A DNA stretch of 64,000 nucleotides from NCBI RefSeq assembly GCF_004310425.1, contig NZ_SIUB01000010.1:61140-125139 (forward strand), in the 5' to 3' direction. Each line of letters begins with the position of its first letter. Position 1 is the stretch's first letter. The DNA comes from Hansschlegelia quercus. GTDB taxonomy: Bacteria; Pseudomonadota; Alphaproteobacteria; Rhizobiales; Methylopilaceae. A model generated the notes under the pieces. The model searched no databases. It saw only the letters and a program-made list of their open reading frames with translations, and was not told the origin of the DNA. This document shows positions 35,783 to 49,123 of this stretch, in pieces. The position numbers and the translations under genes are program-made.

Positions 35783-38272
35783 ATGATCGCGCCGCCCTCC
35801 ATCCTACCGTCCGGCTCAAAAACATTGGTTCGACCGCCTGCCGCTGAGCTCCTTCAAGCGCGTCCGAAGGGGCCCGGGCTGCTGGACGGCTACGCGCCGC
35901 CGCCGGGCGTGTTCGACGAGATGCTCGGCGCTGACGACAAGGTGCGCCCGCACTATCGCCAGCTGGTCTCGACGCTCGCCACGATGAGCGAGCCCGAACG
36001 GGAGCGCCGTTTCTCGAGCGCAGCGCAATATCTGCGCGAGGCCGGGGTCTATTACCGGGTCTATGGCGCGGCCGAACAGGGCGAGCAGACGCGCTCCTGG
36101 CCGCTCGCGCATCCGCCGCTCGTCATCGAGCGCGGAGAATGGGCGGCGCTCGCGGCCGGACTCATCCAGCGCGCCGGCTTCCTCGAAAAGCTGATGGCGG
36201 ATCTCTACGGCGAGCGCCGGCTGATCCGCGACGGCGTGCTGCCCCCCGCGATCCTCGGCCGCAACCCGGAATTCCTCCGGCCGCTCGCAAACCAGGCCTC
36301 GGGGCGGCCGCTGATCCGCTTCATCGCGGTCGATCTCGGCCGCGGCCCGGACGGACGCTGGTGGGTGCTGGGCGACCGCGCGCAGGCCCCTTCCGGCGCG
36401 GGCTTCGCGCTGGAGAACCGGGTCGCGACCTCGCGCGCGTTCCCCGACCTTATCCGCGATCTCAAGGTCGAGCGGCTCGCCGGCTTCTTCAAGAAATTCC
36501 GCGAGACGCTGCTCGCGCTCGACGACGGCAAGGGCCTGCGCGCCGGACTGCTCACGCCGGGTCCCGCCAACGAGACCTATTTCGAGCACGCTTACCTCGC
36601 GCGCTATCTCGGCCTGCTGCTGCTCGAAGGCGGCGACCTCGCGGTGCATGGCTCGTCGGTGGTCGTGCGCACGGTCGACGGCGAAAAACCAATCAGCGTG
36701 CTCTGGCGCCGCCTCGACAGCGACTTCGCCGACCCGCTGGAGCTCCACCCGCGCTCGCGCATAGGCACGCCCGGTCTCGCCCGCGCCAGCCGCGAGGGGG
36801 GCGTTGAAATGGTCAACGCGCTCGGCTCCGGCATTTTGGAGACGCGCGCGTTGCTCGCCTTCCAGCCCGCGCTCGCCAAGGCCCTGATCGGCGAGCGGCT
36901 GACGCTGCCGACGGTTGCGACCTGGTGGTGCGGGCAGGAGGCGGAGCACGCCTTCGTTTCTGAAAATCTCGAAAGGCTTTCGCTCGCGCGCGCCTTCCCG
37001 CAGACGATCGGAAACGAAGAGCAACGCCGCCCGCTCGATCTCGGCATCCGCCTGTCGCACTCCGAGCGGCTGCTGCGCGATCTCGACATCGACCCGCAGG
37101 CGGTGGTCGGCCAGGAGATCGTCGCGCTGTCGACGGCGCCGGTCTTCGTCGACGGCAAGCTCGAGGCGCGTCCGGTGACGATGCGGGTCTATCTCGCCCG
37201 CCACGCCGACGGCTGGAGCGTCATGCCCGGCGGCTTCGCCCGCGTGTCGAGTTCGACCGATCCGCTTGCAGTCGCCATGCAGTCCGGCGGGCATTCCGTC
37301 GACGTCTGGGTGTCCTCCGACCGGGAAGAGCGCCGCGTCTCGTTGCTTTCGAACGGCGCCGCCTTCTCCCGGCGGCTGCCGAGCGCGCCGCCCGCCCGTG
37401 CGGCCGACAACCTCTATTGGCTCGGGCGCTACGTCGAACGAGCGGAAGCCGCGACCCGTCTGGTGCGTCTGTTCACCGCCCGCCTCGCCGAGGGCGAGCG
37501 CCGTGGCGCGCTCGAGGCGCTGGTGGCGGAGCTGCTGGCGGAGATCGGCGTCGACGCGCTGCTCGCCGATCCCGCGAAGGGGCTGCTCGACCGGGCGAAA
37601 CGTGCTTTCGACACCGCTTCCCGGATCCGGGACCGCTTCTCGCCGGACGGCTGGCGCGCGCTCGGGGACGTCGTGCGGCTGATCGAGCAACACCTCGACG
37701 CTCCCGAGGGCAGCGACCTCGTAGCGCTCTCCAGCGAGGTGCTGACGCGGCTCTCCGGCTTTACTGGCCTCGTCCACGAGAACATGTACCAGTTCACCGG
37801 CTGGCGGTTCTTGCAGGCCGGACGCCTGATCGAGCGCGGACAGCTCACCGCGCTGGCCGCCGCCGCCCTCGGCGGCGAGGAAACGCCGGAAGGCGGACTC
37901 GAGGCGCTGCTCGAATTCTGCGACAGCCGCATCAGCTACCGCCGGCGCTATTCCGTGGATCTTTCGCGCGAGACGGTGCTCGATCTCGTCGCGCTCGACC
38001 CGCTCAACCCGCGATCGATCGCGTTTCAGGTCAACAGCCTGAAGACGCTGCTTGACGAGCTTCCCGGCATGCGCCGCGGCGAGTCGCTCGCTCCAGTGTC
38101 TCGCCGCGCCGCGCGGCTCGCGGTCCGGCTCACGACGGGCGACGCCTCTGAGGCGAACGCGAAATTCCTGAGCCGTATCGCCGACGATCTCGGCGATGTC
38201 TCGGACCTGCTCAGCGAGCGTTATTTCACCTCCGGGCCGAAGGCCAACGCGGACAGGCTCGACGTCGAATGA
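35783..38272 (+). CDS. circularly permuted ATP-grasp fused to alpha-E domain protein
   Basis: An 829-residue fusion. Residues up to about 530 are the type 2 circularly permuted ATP-grasp (DUF404/DUF407 region: 'YDEM'-like 'GVFDEMLGADDKVRPHY', 'GVYYRVYG', 'RPLIRFIAVDLGRGPDGRWWVLGDRAQAPSGAGFALENR'). From about 535 the alpha-E domain (DUF403) starts, 'ADNLYWLGRYVERAEAATRLVRLF'. In many genomes these are two genes; here they are one polypeptide. ATP-grasp enzymes ligate carboxylates to amines, so a peptide-like product is expected, substrate unknown. The stop overlaps the next start (ATGA). Confidence 0.9.
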   Translation: MIAPPSILPSGSKTLVRPPAAELLQARPKGPGLLDGYAPPPGVFDEMLGADDKVRPHYRQLVSTLATMSEPERERRFSSAAQYLREAGVYYRVYGAAEQGEQTRSWPLAHPPLVIERGEWAALAAGLIQRAGFLEKLMADLYGERRLIRDGVLPPAILGRNPEFLRPLANQASGRPLIRFIAVDLGRGPDGRWWVLGDRAQAPSGAGFALENRVATSRAFPDLIRDLKVERLAGFFKKFRETLLALDDGKGLRAGLLTPGPANETYFEHAYLARYLGLLLLEGGDLAVHGSSVVVRTVDGEKPISVLWRRLDSDFADPLELHPRSRIGTPGLARASREGGVEMVNALGSGILETRALLAFQPALAKALIGERLTLPTVATWWCGQEAEHAFVSENLERLSLARAFPQTIGNEEQRRPLDLGIRLSHSERLLRDLDIDPQAVVGQEIVALSTAPVFVDGKLEARPVTMRVYLARHADGWSVMPGGFARVSSSTDPLAVAMQSGGHSVDVWVSSDREERRVSLLSNGAAFSRRLPSAPPARAADNLYWLGRYVERAEAATRLVRLFTARLAEGERRGALEALVAELLAEIGVDALLADPAKGLLDRAKRAFDTASRIRDRFSPDGWRALGDVVRLIEQHLDAPEGSDLVALSSEVLTRLSGFTGLVHENMYQFTGWRFLQAGRLIERGQLTALAAAALGGEETPEGGLEALLEFCDSRISYRRRYSVDLSRETVLDLVALDPLNPRSIAFQVNSLKTLLDELPGMRRGESLAPVSRRAARLAVRLTTGDASEANAKFLSRIADDLGDVSDLLSERYFTSGPKANADRLDVE

Positions 38273-39144
38273 TCTACGACCTCGCGCTGAAGATCGGCTA
38301 CGAGTACCCGTCCGACGTGAAGGACGCCCGCCACATCCTGCGGGTGCGGCCTCTGACCGAGCGCGGCCAGCGTCTCGTCACCAACCGGCTGACGATCACG
38401 CCCCAACCCGACGAATCCCGCGCCGATCGCGACTTCTTCGGCAACGCGCTCGATCACGTGCTGATCCTGCCGAGCCATGACGGGCTCTCGGTGACGATGC
38501 GCGCGCGGGTCGAAGTGAACCGCGCCAGGCCTGACCTCGCGGCGACGCCTGATGTCGCGGAGATTCGCGCGATGGCGGCGGCCGCGCGCGACAGCGACGG
38601 CGACGGCCCGATGCATTTCCTCGGCGACAGCCGGATCGTGCGCCTGTCGGAGCCGCTGACGGCCTACGCCGCAGAGACGATCAAGGACGACCAGCCGATC
38701 GGCGAGGCGATGCTCGCCTTTTCGAAGCGCATCCGCGAGGAGTTCGATTACGCGCCGGGGAAGACGACGGTGAGCACGCCGCTCGAGGACGCGTTCGCCC
38801 GGCGCGAGGGCGTCTGTCAGGACTTCGCCCACATCATGATCGCGGCGTTGCGCGGGATCGGCCTTCCTGCGGCCTATGTCAGCGGCTTCCTGCGCACCAC
38901 CCCGCCGCCGGGCAAGCCGCGCCTCGAAGGCGCTGACGCCATGCACGCCTGGGTCGACGTGTGGCTGGGGCCCGATCACGGCTGGGCCGGTTTCGACCCG
39001 ACCAACGCCATGCTCGCGCTCGACGATCATGTCGTGGTGGCCGTCGGGCGGGACTATGGCGACGTCGCTCCGATCGACGGGGTGCTGATCACCGCCGGCC
39101 CGCAGAAGACGACCCACTCCGTCGACATGAAGGAAGTCGGTTAG
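38269..39144 (+). CDS. transglutaminase family protein
   Basis: A 291-residue protein. Transglut_N-like strand region (residues 1-85) and a core with C183 (GVCQDFAH), H226 (MHAWVDV) and D243 (GFDPTN). No signal peptide, so cytoplasmic. Coupled to the ATP-grasp/alpha-E gene by a four-base ATGA overlap, which argues for a stoichiometric partnership. The proteasome-like peptidase that ends many such operons elsewhere is not here. The gene ends tail-to-tail with the HD-GYP gene, overlapping by four bases. Confidence 0.9.
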   Translation: MIYDLALKIGYEYPSDVKDARHILRVRPLTERGQRLVTNRLTITPQPDESRADRDFFGNALDHVLILPSHDGLSVTMRARVEVNRARPDLAATPDVAEIRAMAAAARDSDGDGPMHFLGDSRIVRLSEPLTAYAAETIKDDQPIGEAMLAFSKRIREEFDYAPGKTTVSTPLEDAFARREGVCQDFAHIMIAALRGIGLPAAYVSGFLRTTPPPGKPRLEGADAMHAWVDVWLGPDHGWAGFDPTNAMLALDDHVVVAVGRDYGDVAPIDGVLITAGPQKTTHSVDMKEVG

Positions 39145-40361
39145 CCCCGACCAGCCGCCCGCGCAAAGGCCGGCTCACCGCTCGCGAGCGCCACGGGCTT
39201 GAACGCCCGCACGAGATCCCTGTCGAGCTTGCCGTCCATCTTGGAGAGGATGCCGTAAGCCTCCTCGCAGCTGATCGCGCGCCTGTAGGGCCGCTTCTCG
39301 ATCAGCGCGGCGAAGATGTCGCAGATCGTGACGAGGCGGACCACGTCAGCGATGGCGTCGCCGCGCAGCCCGTCCGGATATCCCGAACCGTCCAGAAGCT
39401 CGTGATGGGAGCGCACGATGGCGAGGGTCTCATCGTCATAGCCCTGACCTGCGAGTAGTTCGAAGCCGGTGGGCGCGTGAGTCCGCATGACCGTCCACTC
39501 CGCCTGGGTGAGCGATCCGGGCTTGTTGAGGATCTCGATCGGAATCCGCGCCTTGCCGATGTCGTGCAGCAACGCCCCGCGCGTCAGGCGCAGGGTGTCG
39601 GAGCGGGAGAAGCCGAGCGTGGAGGCGAAAGCGGCGGCGAGGCCGGCGACGAGCATGCAATGCTGATGCGTGGCGTCGTCGAAGCGCCAGACGAACTCCA
39701 GCCAGCCGCGGATCGCGACGTCATCGAGGGCCTTCCGGACCACCTCGGCGCCCTTGTCGGCGAGCGCCGGCGGGACGAATCCGCCGCTGCGGGCCGCCTC
39801 CAGCAGGTCGGTCATCGCACGGCTGGCGGCGACGGATGGCTGCGTCTTGGGCGCGGCCCGGCGGGGAAGAAAAGGCGCAAGACCGGCGCGCAGACCTTCC
39901 GCCCGCTGTTTTACATTCACGATCGAGCTCGCGCCGAGAGCGTTCGCCTGGGCGCGGTCGTGCGGGGTGTCGCGTCGAATGACGCAGACATGGGCGCGGA
40001 CAGGGCTCGCTGCGCGCGCGAGCCGCGCGCGCAGACCTGCGATGGAGGATGGCCGCGAGAACGCGATGTCGCTGACCACGAGCGCGGCGTCGAAATCGTC
40101 GGCCGCGTCGGTCACCAGCCGAACGGCGATCCACTCGGTCAGGAGAGACAGATCGGACGCGATCTCACGACCGCGGCGGAGATCATCCGTCAGGATCAGT
40201 ACCGGATTTTCCCGCATGCCAACCGATCCCCGCGAACGCGCCGGATCGATCAGCCGCCCATTCTCGGGCTTTGCGTCCGGCAAGTTAAGGTCGTTCGGCG
40301 TCGGCATGAAGCGTTCGAAAATACGCCCGGCCGTCCGACCACGAGCGAAACGTACATCCAA
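39141..40361 (-). CDS. HD-GYP domain protein with receiver-like N-terminus
   Basis: About 406 residues. The C-terminal HD-GYP part has 'HDIGKARIPIEILNKPGSLTQAEWTVMRTHAPTGFELL' and 'SHHELLDGSGYPDGLRGDAI', so it carries the metal-binding HD and the GYP motif of c-di-GMP phosphodiesterases. Residues about 50-165 look like a receiver ('VLILTDD', 'ALVVSDIAF') without a clear lysine. In-frame ATGs at 40307 and 40217 could be the true start. It is the third c-di-GMP-related protein in the window, after the two EAL proteins. Confidence 0.85.
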   Translation of the reverse strand: MDVRFARGRTAGRIFERFMPTPNDLNLPDAKPENGRLIDPARSRGSVGMRENPVLILTDDLRRGREIASDLSLLTEWIAVRLVTDAADDFDAALVVSDIAFSRPSSIAGLRARLARAASPVRAHVCVIRRDTPHDRAQANALGASSIVNVKQRAEGLRAGLAPFLPRRAAPKTQPSVAASRAMTDLLEAARSGGFVPPALADKGAEVVRKALDDVAIRGWLEFVWRFDDATHQHCMLVAGLAAAFASTLGFSRSDTLRLTRGALLHDIGKARIPIEILNKPGSLTQAEWTVMRTHAPTGFELLAGQGYDDETLAIVRSHHELLDGSGYPDGLRGDAIADVVRLVTICDIFAALIEKRPYRRAISCEEAYGILSKMDGKLDRDLVRAFKPVALASGEPAFARAAGRG

Positions 40362-40504
40362 AACCTGATCTAAGAAGATACTCCGTCGATGAGGATTTTA
40401 TCTAAGTCGTAGATCGCCGTTCTGTCCGCGAGCGCGGATCGGCTCAAGCGTGGTTGGCGCGGCGAAAGATCAGGCGGCGGAAGACCTCCGCCGCCGCGCT
40501 TTCC

Positions 40505-41161
40505 TCAACCGATCGTCTGGCCGGTCTTCTTCCAGTCCGCGACGAACTGATCGAGGCCCTTGTCCGTCAGCGGATGCTTGACGAGGCCCTTTATGATCGC
40601 GGGCGGGATCGTCGAGACATCGGCGCCGGCGAGCGCCGCCTGCTTGACGTGATTGGTCGTGCGGAGCGAGGCGGCGAGGATCTCAGTCGGGAAGTCCGGG
40701 TAGTTGTCGTAGATCGTCCGGATGTCCTGGATCAGCTCCATGCCGTCGATCCCCATGTCGTCGAGACGTCCGACAAAAGGAGAGATGAAGGTCGCGCCGG
40801 CCTTGGCGGCAAGCAGCGCCTGCGGCGCGGAGAAGCAGAGCGTGACGTTCACCATCGAACCGTCGCCGGTAAAGGTGCGGCAGGCCTTGAGGCCGTCCCA
40901 GGTCAGCGGCACCTTGATCGCGACGTTGTCGGCGATCTTCCGCAGGATCTCGCCCTCGCGGATCATGCTGTCATAGTCGAGCGCGCTGACCTCGGCCGAG
41001 ACCGGGCCGTCCACGACGTCGCAGATGTCCTTGATGATCTCCATGATCGGCCGGTTGGCCTTCAGGACCAGGGACGGGTTGGTGGTCACGCCGTCGAGAA
41101 TGCCCATCTCGGCGAGTTCGCGGATCTCGCCGATGTCGGCGGTGTCGACGAAGAATTTCAT
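40505..41161 (-). CDS. transaldolase / fructose-6-phosphate aldolase (TalC type)
   Basis: A 218-residue TIM-barrel enzyme of the short transaldolase class. It starts [31 protein letters not shown] as TalC/Fsa does. The Schiff-base lysine is in '[13 protein letters not shown]' (K83). Activity may be transaldolase or F6P aldolase; the class cannot be split by eye. It acts in the pentose phosphate or formaldehyde-related sugar phosphate routes. The hypothetical membrane gene upstream and priA are its neighbours. Confidence 0.93.
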   Translation of the reverse strand: MKFFVDTADIGEIRELAEMGILDGVTTNPSLVLKANRPIMEIIKDICDVVDGPVSAEVSALDYDSMIREGEILRKIADNVAIKVPLTWDGLKACRTFTGDGSMVNVTLCFSAPQALLAAKAGATFISPFVGRLDDMGIDGMELIQDIRTIYDNYPDFPTEILAASLRTTNHVKQAALAGADVSTIPPAIIKGLVKHPLTDKGLDQFVADWKKTGQTIG

Positions 41162-41246
41162 CGTGGATCGTCCTGACGTTTGGAGCTCTGGCGCGCTTGT
41201 CGCATTTTAAGCGCGCGCAGTCGACCGCGAGACAGGCCGCCGCGGT

Positions 41247-41792
41247 TTATCGCCAGCCGCCGTCTGGCCCAGTGCAGCCGTAGGGCGGAAGCGCGCGGCC
41301 CTCGAACGTGGCCTTGAGGCGGGCGCAGCCCCAGGCGTTGATTGGACCGGGAGCGGCCGCGTTCAGCGAAATTCCGACCTCGTCATACGGGTCTGTGGTG
41401 TTGACGACATAAGAGTGCCAGCGCCATCCGATGGTTCCCGCGAGGCCGACCAGAATCGCCGCCACCGCGAGCAACGCGGTGGCCCCTGGGTTGCGGCGGA
41501 CGGGAGCCGCCGTCGTCGGGTTCGGCGCGCGCTTTTCCCGCCACGCCAGGAAGCGCTCCACGACAAGCAACGCCAGCCCGAGGCCGAGAGCGCCGCCGCC
41601 GAGCTCGCCCAGCCGGGGTAGGATCTCGGGCTTGAACCGGTAGCCCGGCAGATGCGGGGTCACGAACGCGGCGTCGACGCCGGTCCCTTCACGCGGCCAG
41701 CCCGAAATCCAGACCATGAAGCCGAGGGCGACCAGCCCCAAGACGATGAGGATGCCGACGAGCAGGCGGACGGGCAGGAGACGGCTCTTCAT
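41247..41792 (-). CDS. hypothetical membrane protein
   Basis: About 181 residues with three hydrophobic segments ('LLVGILIVLGLVALGFMVWISG', 'LGGGALGLGLALLVVERFL' and 'GATALLAVAAILVGLAGTIGW'). The C-terminal periplasmic part has two cysteines ('GCARLKATFEGRALPPYGCTG') that could form a disulfide. I do not recognise a family. It is divergent from priA. The start is uncertain: neither ATG 41792 nor TTG 41810 has a good ribosome site. Confidence 0.6.
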   Translation of the reverse strand: MKSRLLPVRLLVGILIVLGLVALGFMVWISGWPREGTGVDAAFVTPHLPGYRFKPEILPRLGELGGGALGLGLALLVVERFLAWREKRAPNPTTAAPVRRNPGATALLAVAAILVGLAGTIGWRWHSYVVNTTDPYDEVGISLNAAAPGPINAWGCARLKATFEGRALPPYGCTGPDGGWR

Positions 41793-41869
41793 CGGGCGGG
41801 CTCGCGACAAGGGATCATACCGCGCTCTAGCACGCGGGCCGCTGTTTTAGAGCCCACTTGCGCTTGACG

Positions 41870-44104
41870 ATGGCGCGGTCCACCGCCGAAGACGCAGGAC
41901 GCCGCCGCCAAGAACGGATCGAGAGTCGCTTGCCCGTCCTTAAAACCGTCGAGGTGCTGCTGCCGGTCGCCCTCGACCGGCCGCTGACCTATGCCGTTCC
42001 GGAGGGACTCGACATCGTGCCGGGCGACCTGGTGGTCGTCCCGCTCGGAACCCGGCCGACGGTCGGGGTGGTCTGGGACGGCGAAGGCGCGGCCGTCGAC
42101 GCGGCCAAGCTGAAGCCGCTCTCCGGGAAAGTCGACGCGGCCGGCTTCTCGAAGCCGATGCGCTCCTTCATCGACTGGGTGGCGGTCTACACGCTCGCGC
42201 CGCGCGGCCAGGTGCTCCGCATGGCGCTGCGGGGTCTCGCGGAGGATCCGGGGCCGCCTCAGCCGCGCATCGGCCTGCGCGCGACAGGCGTCGCGCCGAA
42301 GCGTCTGACGCCTGCGCGCGAGAAAGCGCTCGCGGCGGCATCCGACGGTGTTGTCCGCTCGAAGAAAGCTCTCTCGGAAGCGGCGGGCGTCTCGACCTCG
42401 GTCCTCGACGGGCTTGTCGCCGAAGGCGCGCTCCAGCCGGCGCCGCTGCCGCCGCCCCCGCCTCCTCGGCAGCCGGATCCCGATCTGCCCGGCCCGGAGC
42501 TCTCGGTCGAGCAGGCGGCCTCAGCCCGCGCCTTGCGGGAAGCGGTCGCGGCGCGCGCCTTCTCCGTCACATTGCTCGACGGCGTCACGGGCTCCGGGAA
42601 GACGGAAGTCTATTGCGAAGCGGTCGCGGAGGCGCTGTCCGCCGGGCGGCAAGCGCTGATCCTCGCGCCGGAGATCGCGCTAACGATCCCGTTCCTCGAC
42701 CGTTTCGCTAAACGGTTCGGCGCACGCCCCGCGGTGTGGCACGCGAGCGTCGGCGAGAAGGGCCGCGCGGCGGTGCGCGCCGGCGTCGCCGACGGCTCGG
42801 TCCGCGCCGTCGTCGCCGCCCGCTCGGGACTCTTTTTGCCGTTCAAGGACCTCGCGCTCATCGTCGTCGATGAGGAACACGACGCCGCCTACAAGCAGGA
42901 GGACGGCGTCGCCTACAACGCCCGCGACATGGCCGTGGTGCGCGCCCGCATCGAGGACGCGGCGGTCGTGCTCGCCAGTGCGACGCCCTCGATCGAGACC
43001 CGCGTCAATGTCGAGCGCGGACGCTACGACAAGCTCGCGCTGCCGGCGCGCTTCGGGGGGCGCGCGATGCCCGCGGTCCAGGCCATCGACATGCGGCGGG
43101 TTGGCCCGCCGCGCGGCAGTTGGCTCGCGCCGGCGATGGTTCATGCCGTGACGGAGACGCTGGCCGCGGGTCAGCAGGCGCTGCTGTTCCTCAACCGGCG
43201 CGGCTATGCGCCGTTGACGCTCTGCCGCCGCTGCGGCCACCGCATGAAATGCCCCAACTGCTCGGCCTGGCTGGTCGAGCACCGGTTCCGCGCGAGCCTC
43301 GTCTGCCACCATTGCGGCCATTCCGCCCCGACGCCGAAGACCTGCCCCGCCTGCGCGGCGGAGGATGCGCTGGTCGGCTGCGGGCCCGGCGTCGAGCGCA
43401 TCCGCGACGAGGCGGCGGAGCGTTTTTTGGGCGCTCGCATCTCGATCCTGTCAAGCGACGTGATGGGCGCCGGAGAGCGCCTGAAGGCCGAGCTCGAAGC
43501 CATCGAACGCGGCGAGATCGACATCGTGGTCGGCACGCAGATGGTGACCAAGGGCCACCATTTTCCCAACCTGACGTTTGTCGGCGCGATCGACGCCGAC
43601 TTTGCGCTCGGGGCCGCCGATCCGCGCGCGGCGGAGCGCACGTTCCAGATGCTGCAGCAGGTGACGGGGCGCGCCGGGCGCGGCGAGAAACCCGGACGCG
43701 CGCTGATCCAGACCCATGACCCGGACCATGCCGTGATCCGCGCGTTGGTCGCGGGCGACCGCGAAGGCTTCTATCGCGCGGAGACTGCGTCGCGAGAGGC
43801 GGCGATGATGCCGCCCTTCGGCCGTCTTGCCGGGATTGTGATCTCGGCCCCGACCAAGGAGGCGGCGGAAGCCCACGGCCGGGCGCTCGCCCGCATCGCG
43901 CCGAAGGTGGAGGGGGTGCGGGTGCTCGGCCCGGCGGAAGCGCCGCTCGCCATGGTGCGCGGACGGGCGCGGGTGCGCCTGCTGGCCCAGTCCGTGCGGG
44001 ACTTCGACATGCCCGGCTTTCTGCGCGACTGGCTTGGAGCGGCGCCGCCGGCGCGCGGCGGAGTGCGGATCGCGGTCGACGTGGACCCGCAAAGCTTCAT
44101 GTGA
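41870..44104 (+). CDS. priA: primosomal replication restart helicase PriA
   Basis: A superfamily 2 helicase of 744 residues that reloads DnaB at stalled forks. It has the N-terminal 3'-binding domain ('VEVLLPVALDRPLTYAVPEGL'), Walker A GVTGSGKTEVY near residue 237, 'IVVDEEHDAAYKQED', the eight-cysteine zinc domain ('LCRRCGHRMKCPNCSAWL...CHHCGHSAPTPKTCPACA') and motifs V-VI 'GTQMVTKGHHFPNLTFVGAIDAD...QMLQQVTGRAGR'. ATG 41870 is preferred over TTG 41858. It precedes the atp operon, the usual Hyphomicrobiales order. Confidence 0.95.
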   Translation: MARSTAEDAGRRRQERIESRLPVLKTVEVLLPVALDRPLTYAVPEGLDIVPGDLVVVPLGTRPTVGVVWDGEGAAVDAAKLKPLSGKVDAAGFSKPMRSFIDWVAVYTLAPRGQVLRMALRGLAEDPGPPQPRIGLRATGVAPKRLTPAREKALAAASDGVVRSKKALSEAAGVSTSVLDGLVAEGALQPAPLPPPPPPRQPDPDLPGPELSVEQAASARALREAVAARAFSVTLLDGVTGSGKTEVYCEAVAEALSAGRQALILAPEIALTIPFLDRFAKRFGARPAVWHASVGEKGRAAVRAGVADGSVRAVVAARSGLFLPFKDLALIVVDEEHDAAYKQEDGVAYNARDMAVVRARIEDAAVVLASATPSIETRVNVERGRYDKLALPARFGGRAMPAVQAIDMRRVGPPRGSWLAPAMVHAVTETLAAGQQALLFLNRRGYAPLTLCRRCGHRMKCPNCSAWLVEHRFRASLVCHHCGHSAPTPKTCPACAAEDALVGCGPGVERIRDEAAERFLGARISILSSDVMGAGERLKAELEAIERGEIDIVVGTQMVTKGHHFPNLTFVGAIDADFALGAADPRAAERTFQMLQQVTGRAGRGEKPGRALIQTHDPDHAVIRALVAGDREGFYRAETASREAAMMPPFGRLAGIVISAPTKEAAEAHGRALARIAPKVEGVRVLGPAEAPLAMVRGRARVRLLAQSVRDFDMPGFLRDWLGAAPPARGGVRIAVDVDPQSFM

Positions 44105-44359
44105 CGCCGGACGCGGCGTCGCGCCGCAAGGCGGGTATCTCGCTCAACGAGCTACTAACGTACTGCCTACGCTTCAATTTTCGTTCGTTCGCCACAACCG
44201 CGCCATTATGTTGCGGCCGCTCGCGGGGCATGTTAGTGACCCCCGGCATCCTGAGGCCTGCCTGAGGGATGAGGGCATTGCGCCCATTCGACGGATCGGG
44301 AGGTTCGGAGCGTCCGCTCCGGTTTCAGCCCTTGGCTCCAACCAGCGAGAGACGCCCAG
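44105..44359 (+). other. leader region of the ATP synthase operon
   Basis: No gene is visible in these 255 bases. Just after priA a GC-rich inverted repeat (GACGCC...GGCGTC) lacks a T-run. Close to atpH, CGGAGCG (44306-44312) and CGCTCCG (44315-44321) form a short hairpin. The promoter of the atp operon is expected here, in the AT-richer part around 44150-44215, but I cannot name its boxes with confidence. Confidence 0.4.
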
Positions 44360-44919
44360 GTGGCAGGTAAGGACACCATCGTGTCAGGAATGGCGGGGCG
44401 CTACGCCTCCGCCCTGTTCGATCTTTCCAAGGAGAGCGGCGCGATCGACGCGGTCTCCGCCGACCTCAACACCCTTTCCTCTCTCCTGGCTGAGAGCGAA
44501 GATCTCCGGCGGCTCACGAAGAGCCCGGTTTTCTCCGCCGAGCAGCAGGAGAAGGCGATCTCCGCGGTGCTCGACCGCGCCGGGATCGCCGGGCTCACTG
44601 CCAAGTTCGTGAAACTCGTCGCCAAGAACCGCCGCCTGTTCGCGCTCGAGGCGATGATCAAGGGCTTCCGTGCGCTGGCCGCCGCCGATCGCGGCGCTGC
44701 GACCGCGGAGGTGACCGTCGCCGAGCCGCTGACCGACAGCCGCCGCCAGGCCGTCGCCGACGCGCTCGCGGCCGTCACCGGCAAAACTGTCGATATCGAC
44801 GTCAAGGTCGATCCGAGAATTCTGGGCGGGCTCGTCGTGCGCCTTGGTAGCCGCATGGTCGACGCCTCGCTGAAGACCAAGCTCAATTCCATCAAACTTG
44901 CGATGAAAGAGGTCGGCTG

Positions 44920-44920
<1 letters not shown>
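44360..44920 (+). CDS. atpH: F0F1 ATP synthase subunit delta
   Basis: Stalk subunit linking F1 to F0. The 186-residue protein has '[23 protein letters not shown]', '[58 protein letters not shown]', the conserved C-terminal signature. It starts at GTG 44360; ATG 44390 is possible. It ends by overlapping the atpA start by one base. F0 genes (atpB/E/F) are not in the window, as usual for alphaproteobacteria, where F1 and F0 operons are separate. Confidence 0.95.
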
Positions 44921-46452
<1,532 letters not shown>

Positions 46453-46488
46453 TTTTTAGACCGGTAGCAGCGGAGTTTCGGGCGCCCC

Positions 46489-48811
<2,323 letters not shown>

Positions 48812-48823
48812 TCGGCATAGTCT

Positions 48824-48854
48824 CCGTCGCGGGCTTCGTCCGCGACGGATTTTG
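48824..48854 (+). terminator. terminator-like hairpin inside the atp operon
   Basis: CCGTCGCGG (48824-48832) and CCGCGACGG (48840-48848) form a perfect 9-bp stem with a 7-base loop, followed by ATTTTG. The T-run is short, so it may be a partial terminator or an mRNA-stabilising end for atpHAGD. It lies 12 bases after the atpD stop. Confidence 0.6.
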
Positions 48855-48877
48855 CTAACGCGTGAGTACAGCCAGGC

Positions 48878-49123
48878 ATGAACGCCAAGATCATCCTCCT
48901 CGTCGTTGGCCTGCTCGCCGGCGCGCTCGTCGGCTGGCTCACTCGGCCGCAGGCGGCCGAGATCAGCGTGCTCGGCATGCAGATCGAGGTTCAGGGCGAC
49001 AAGGCGGCGTCGCCGCGCGACCAGTCGATGACGACCGGCCAGACCCAGCACGTCGCGGTCTTCGCCATCGTCGGAGCGCTGATCGGCTTCGGCCTGGGCT
49101 TCGTCGCCGATCGGCGGCGCTGA
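48878..49123 (+). CDS. small two-TM membrane protein inserted between atpD and atpC
   Basis: An 81-residue ORF starting MNAKIILLVVGLLAGALVGWL. It has one hydrophobic helix at the N-terminus and another at the C-terminus ('VAVFAIVGALIGFGLGFVADRRR'), with a polar 30-residue loop between them. It is glycine-zipper-like in both helices. I recognise no family. Codon use matches neighbours, and it ends 15 bases before atpC, so it is probably expressed with it. A role in ATP synthase assembly is speculation. Confidence 0.65.
   Translation: MNAKIILLVVGLLAGALVGWLTRPQAAEISVLGMQIEVQGDKAASPRDQSMTTGQTQHVAVFAIVGALIGFGLGFVADRRR

Noticed and set aside
35816..37777. 653-codon antisense ORF under the ATP-grasp gene
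   Set aside because: Same shadow effect; no motif, no ribosome site, fully inside a well-supported gene.
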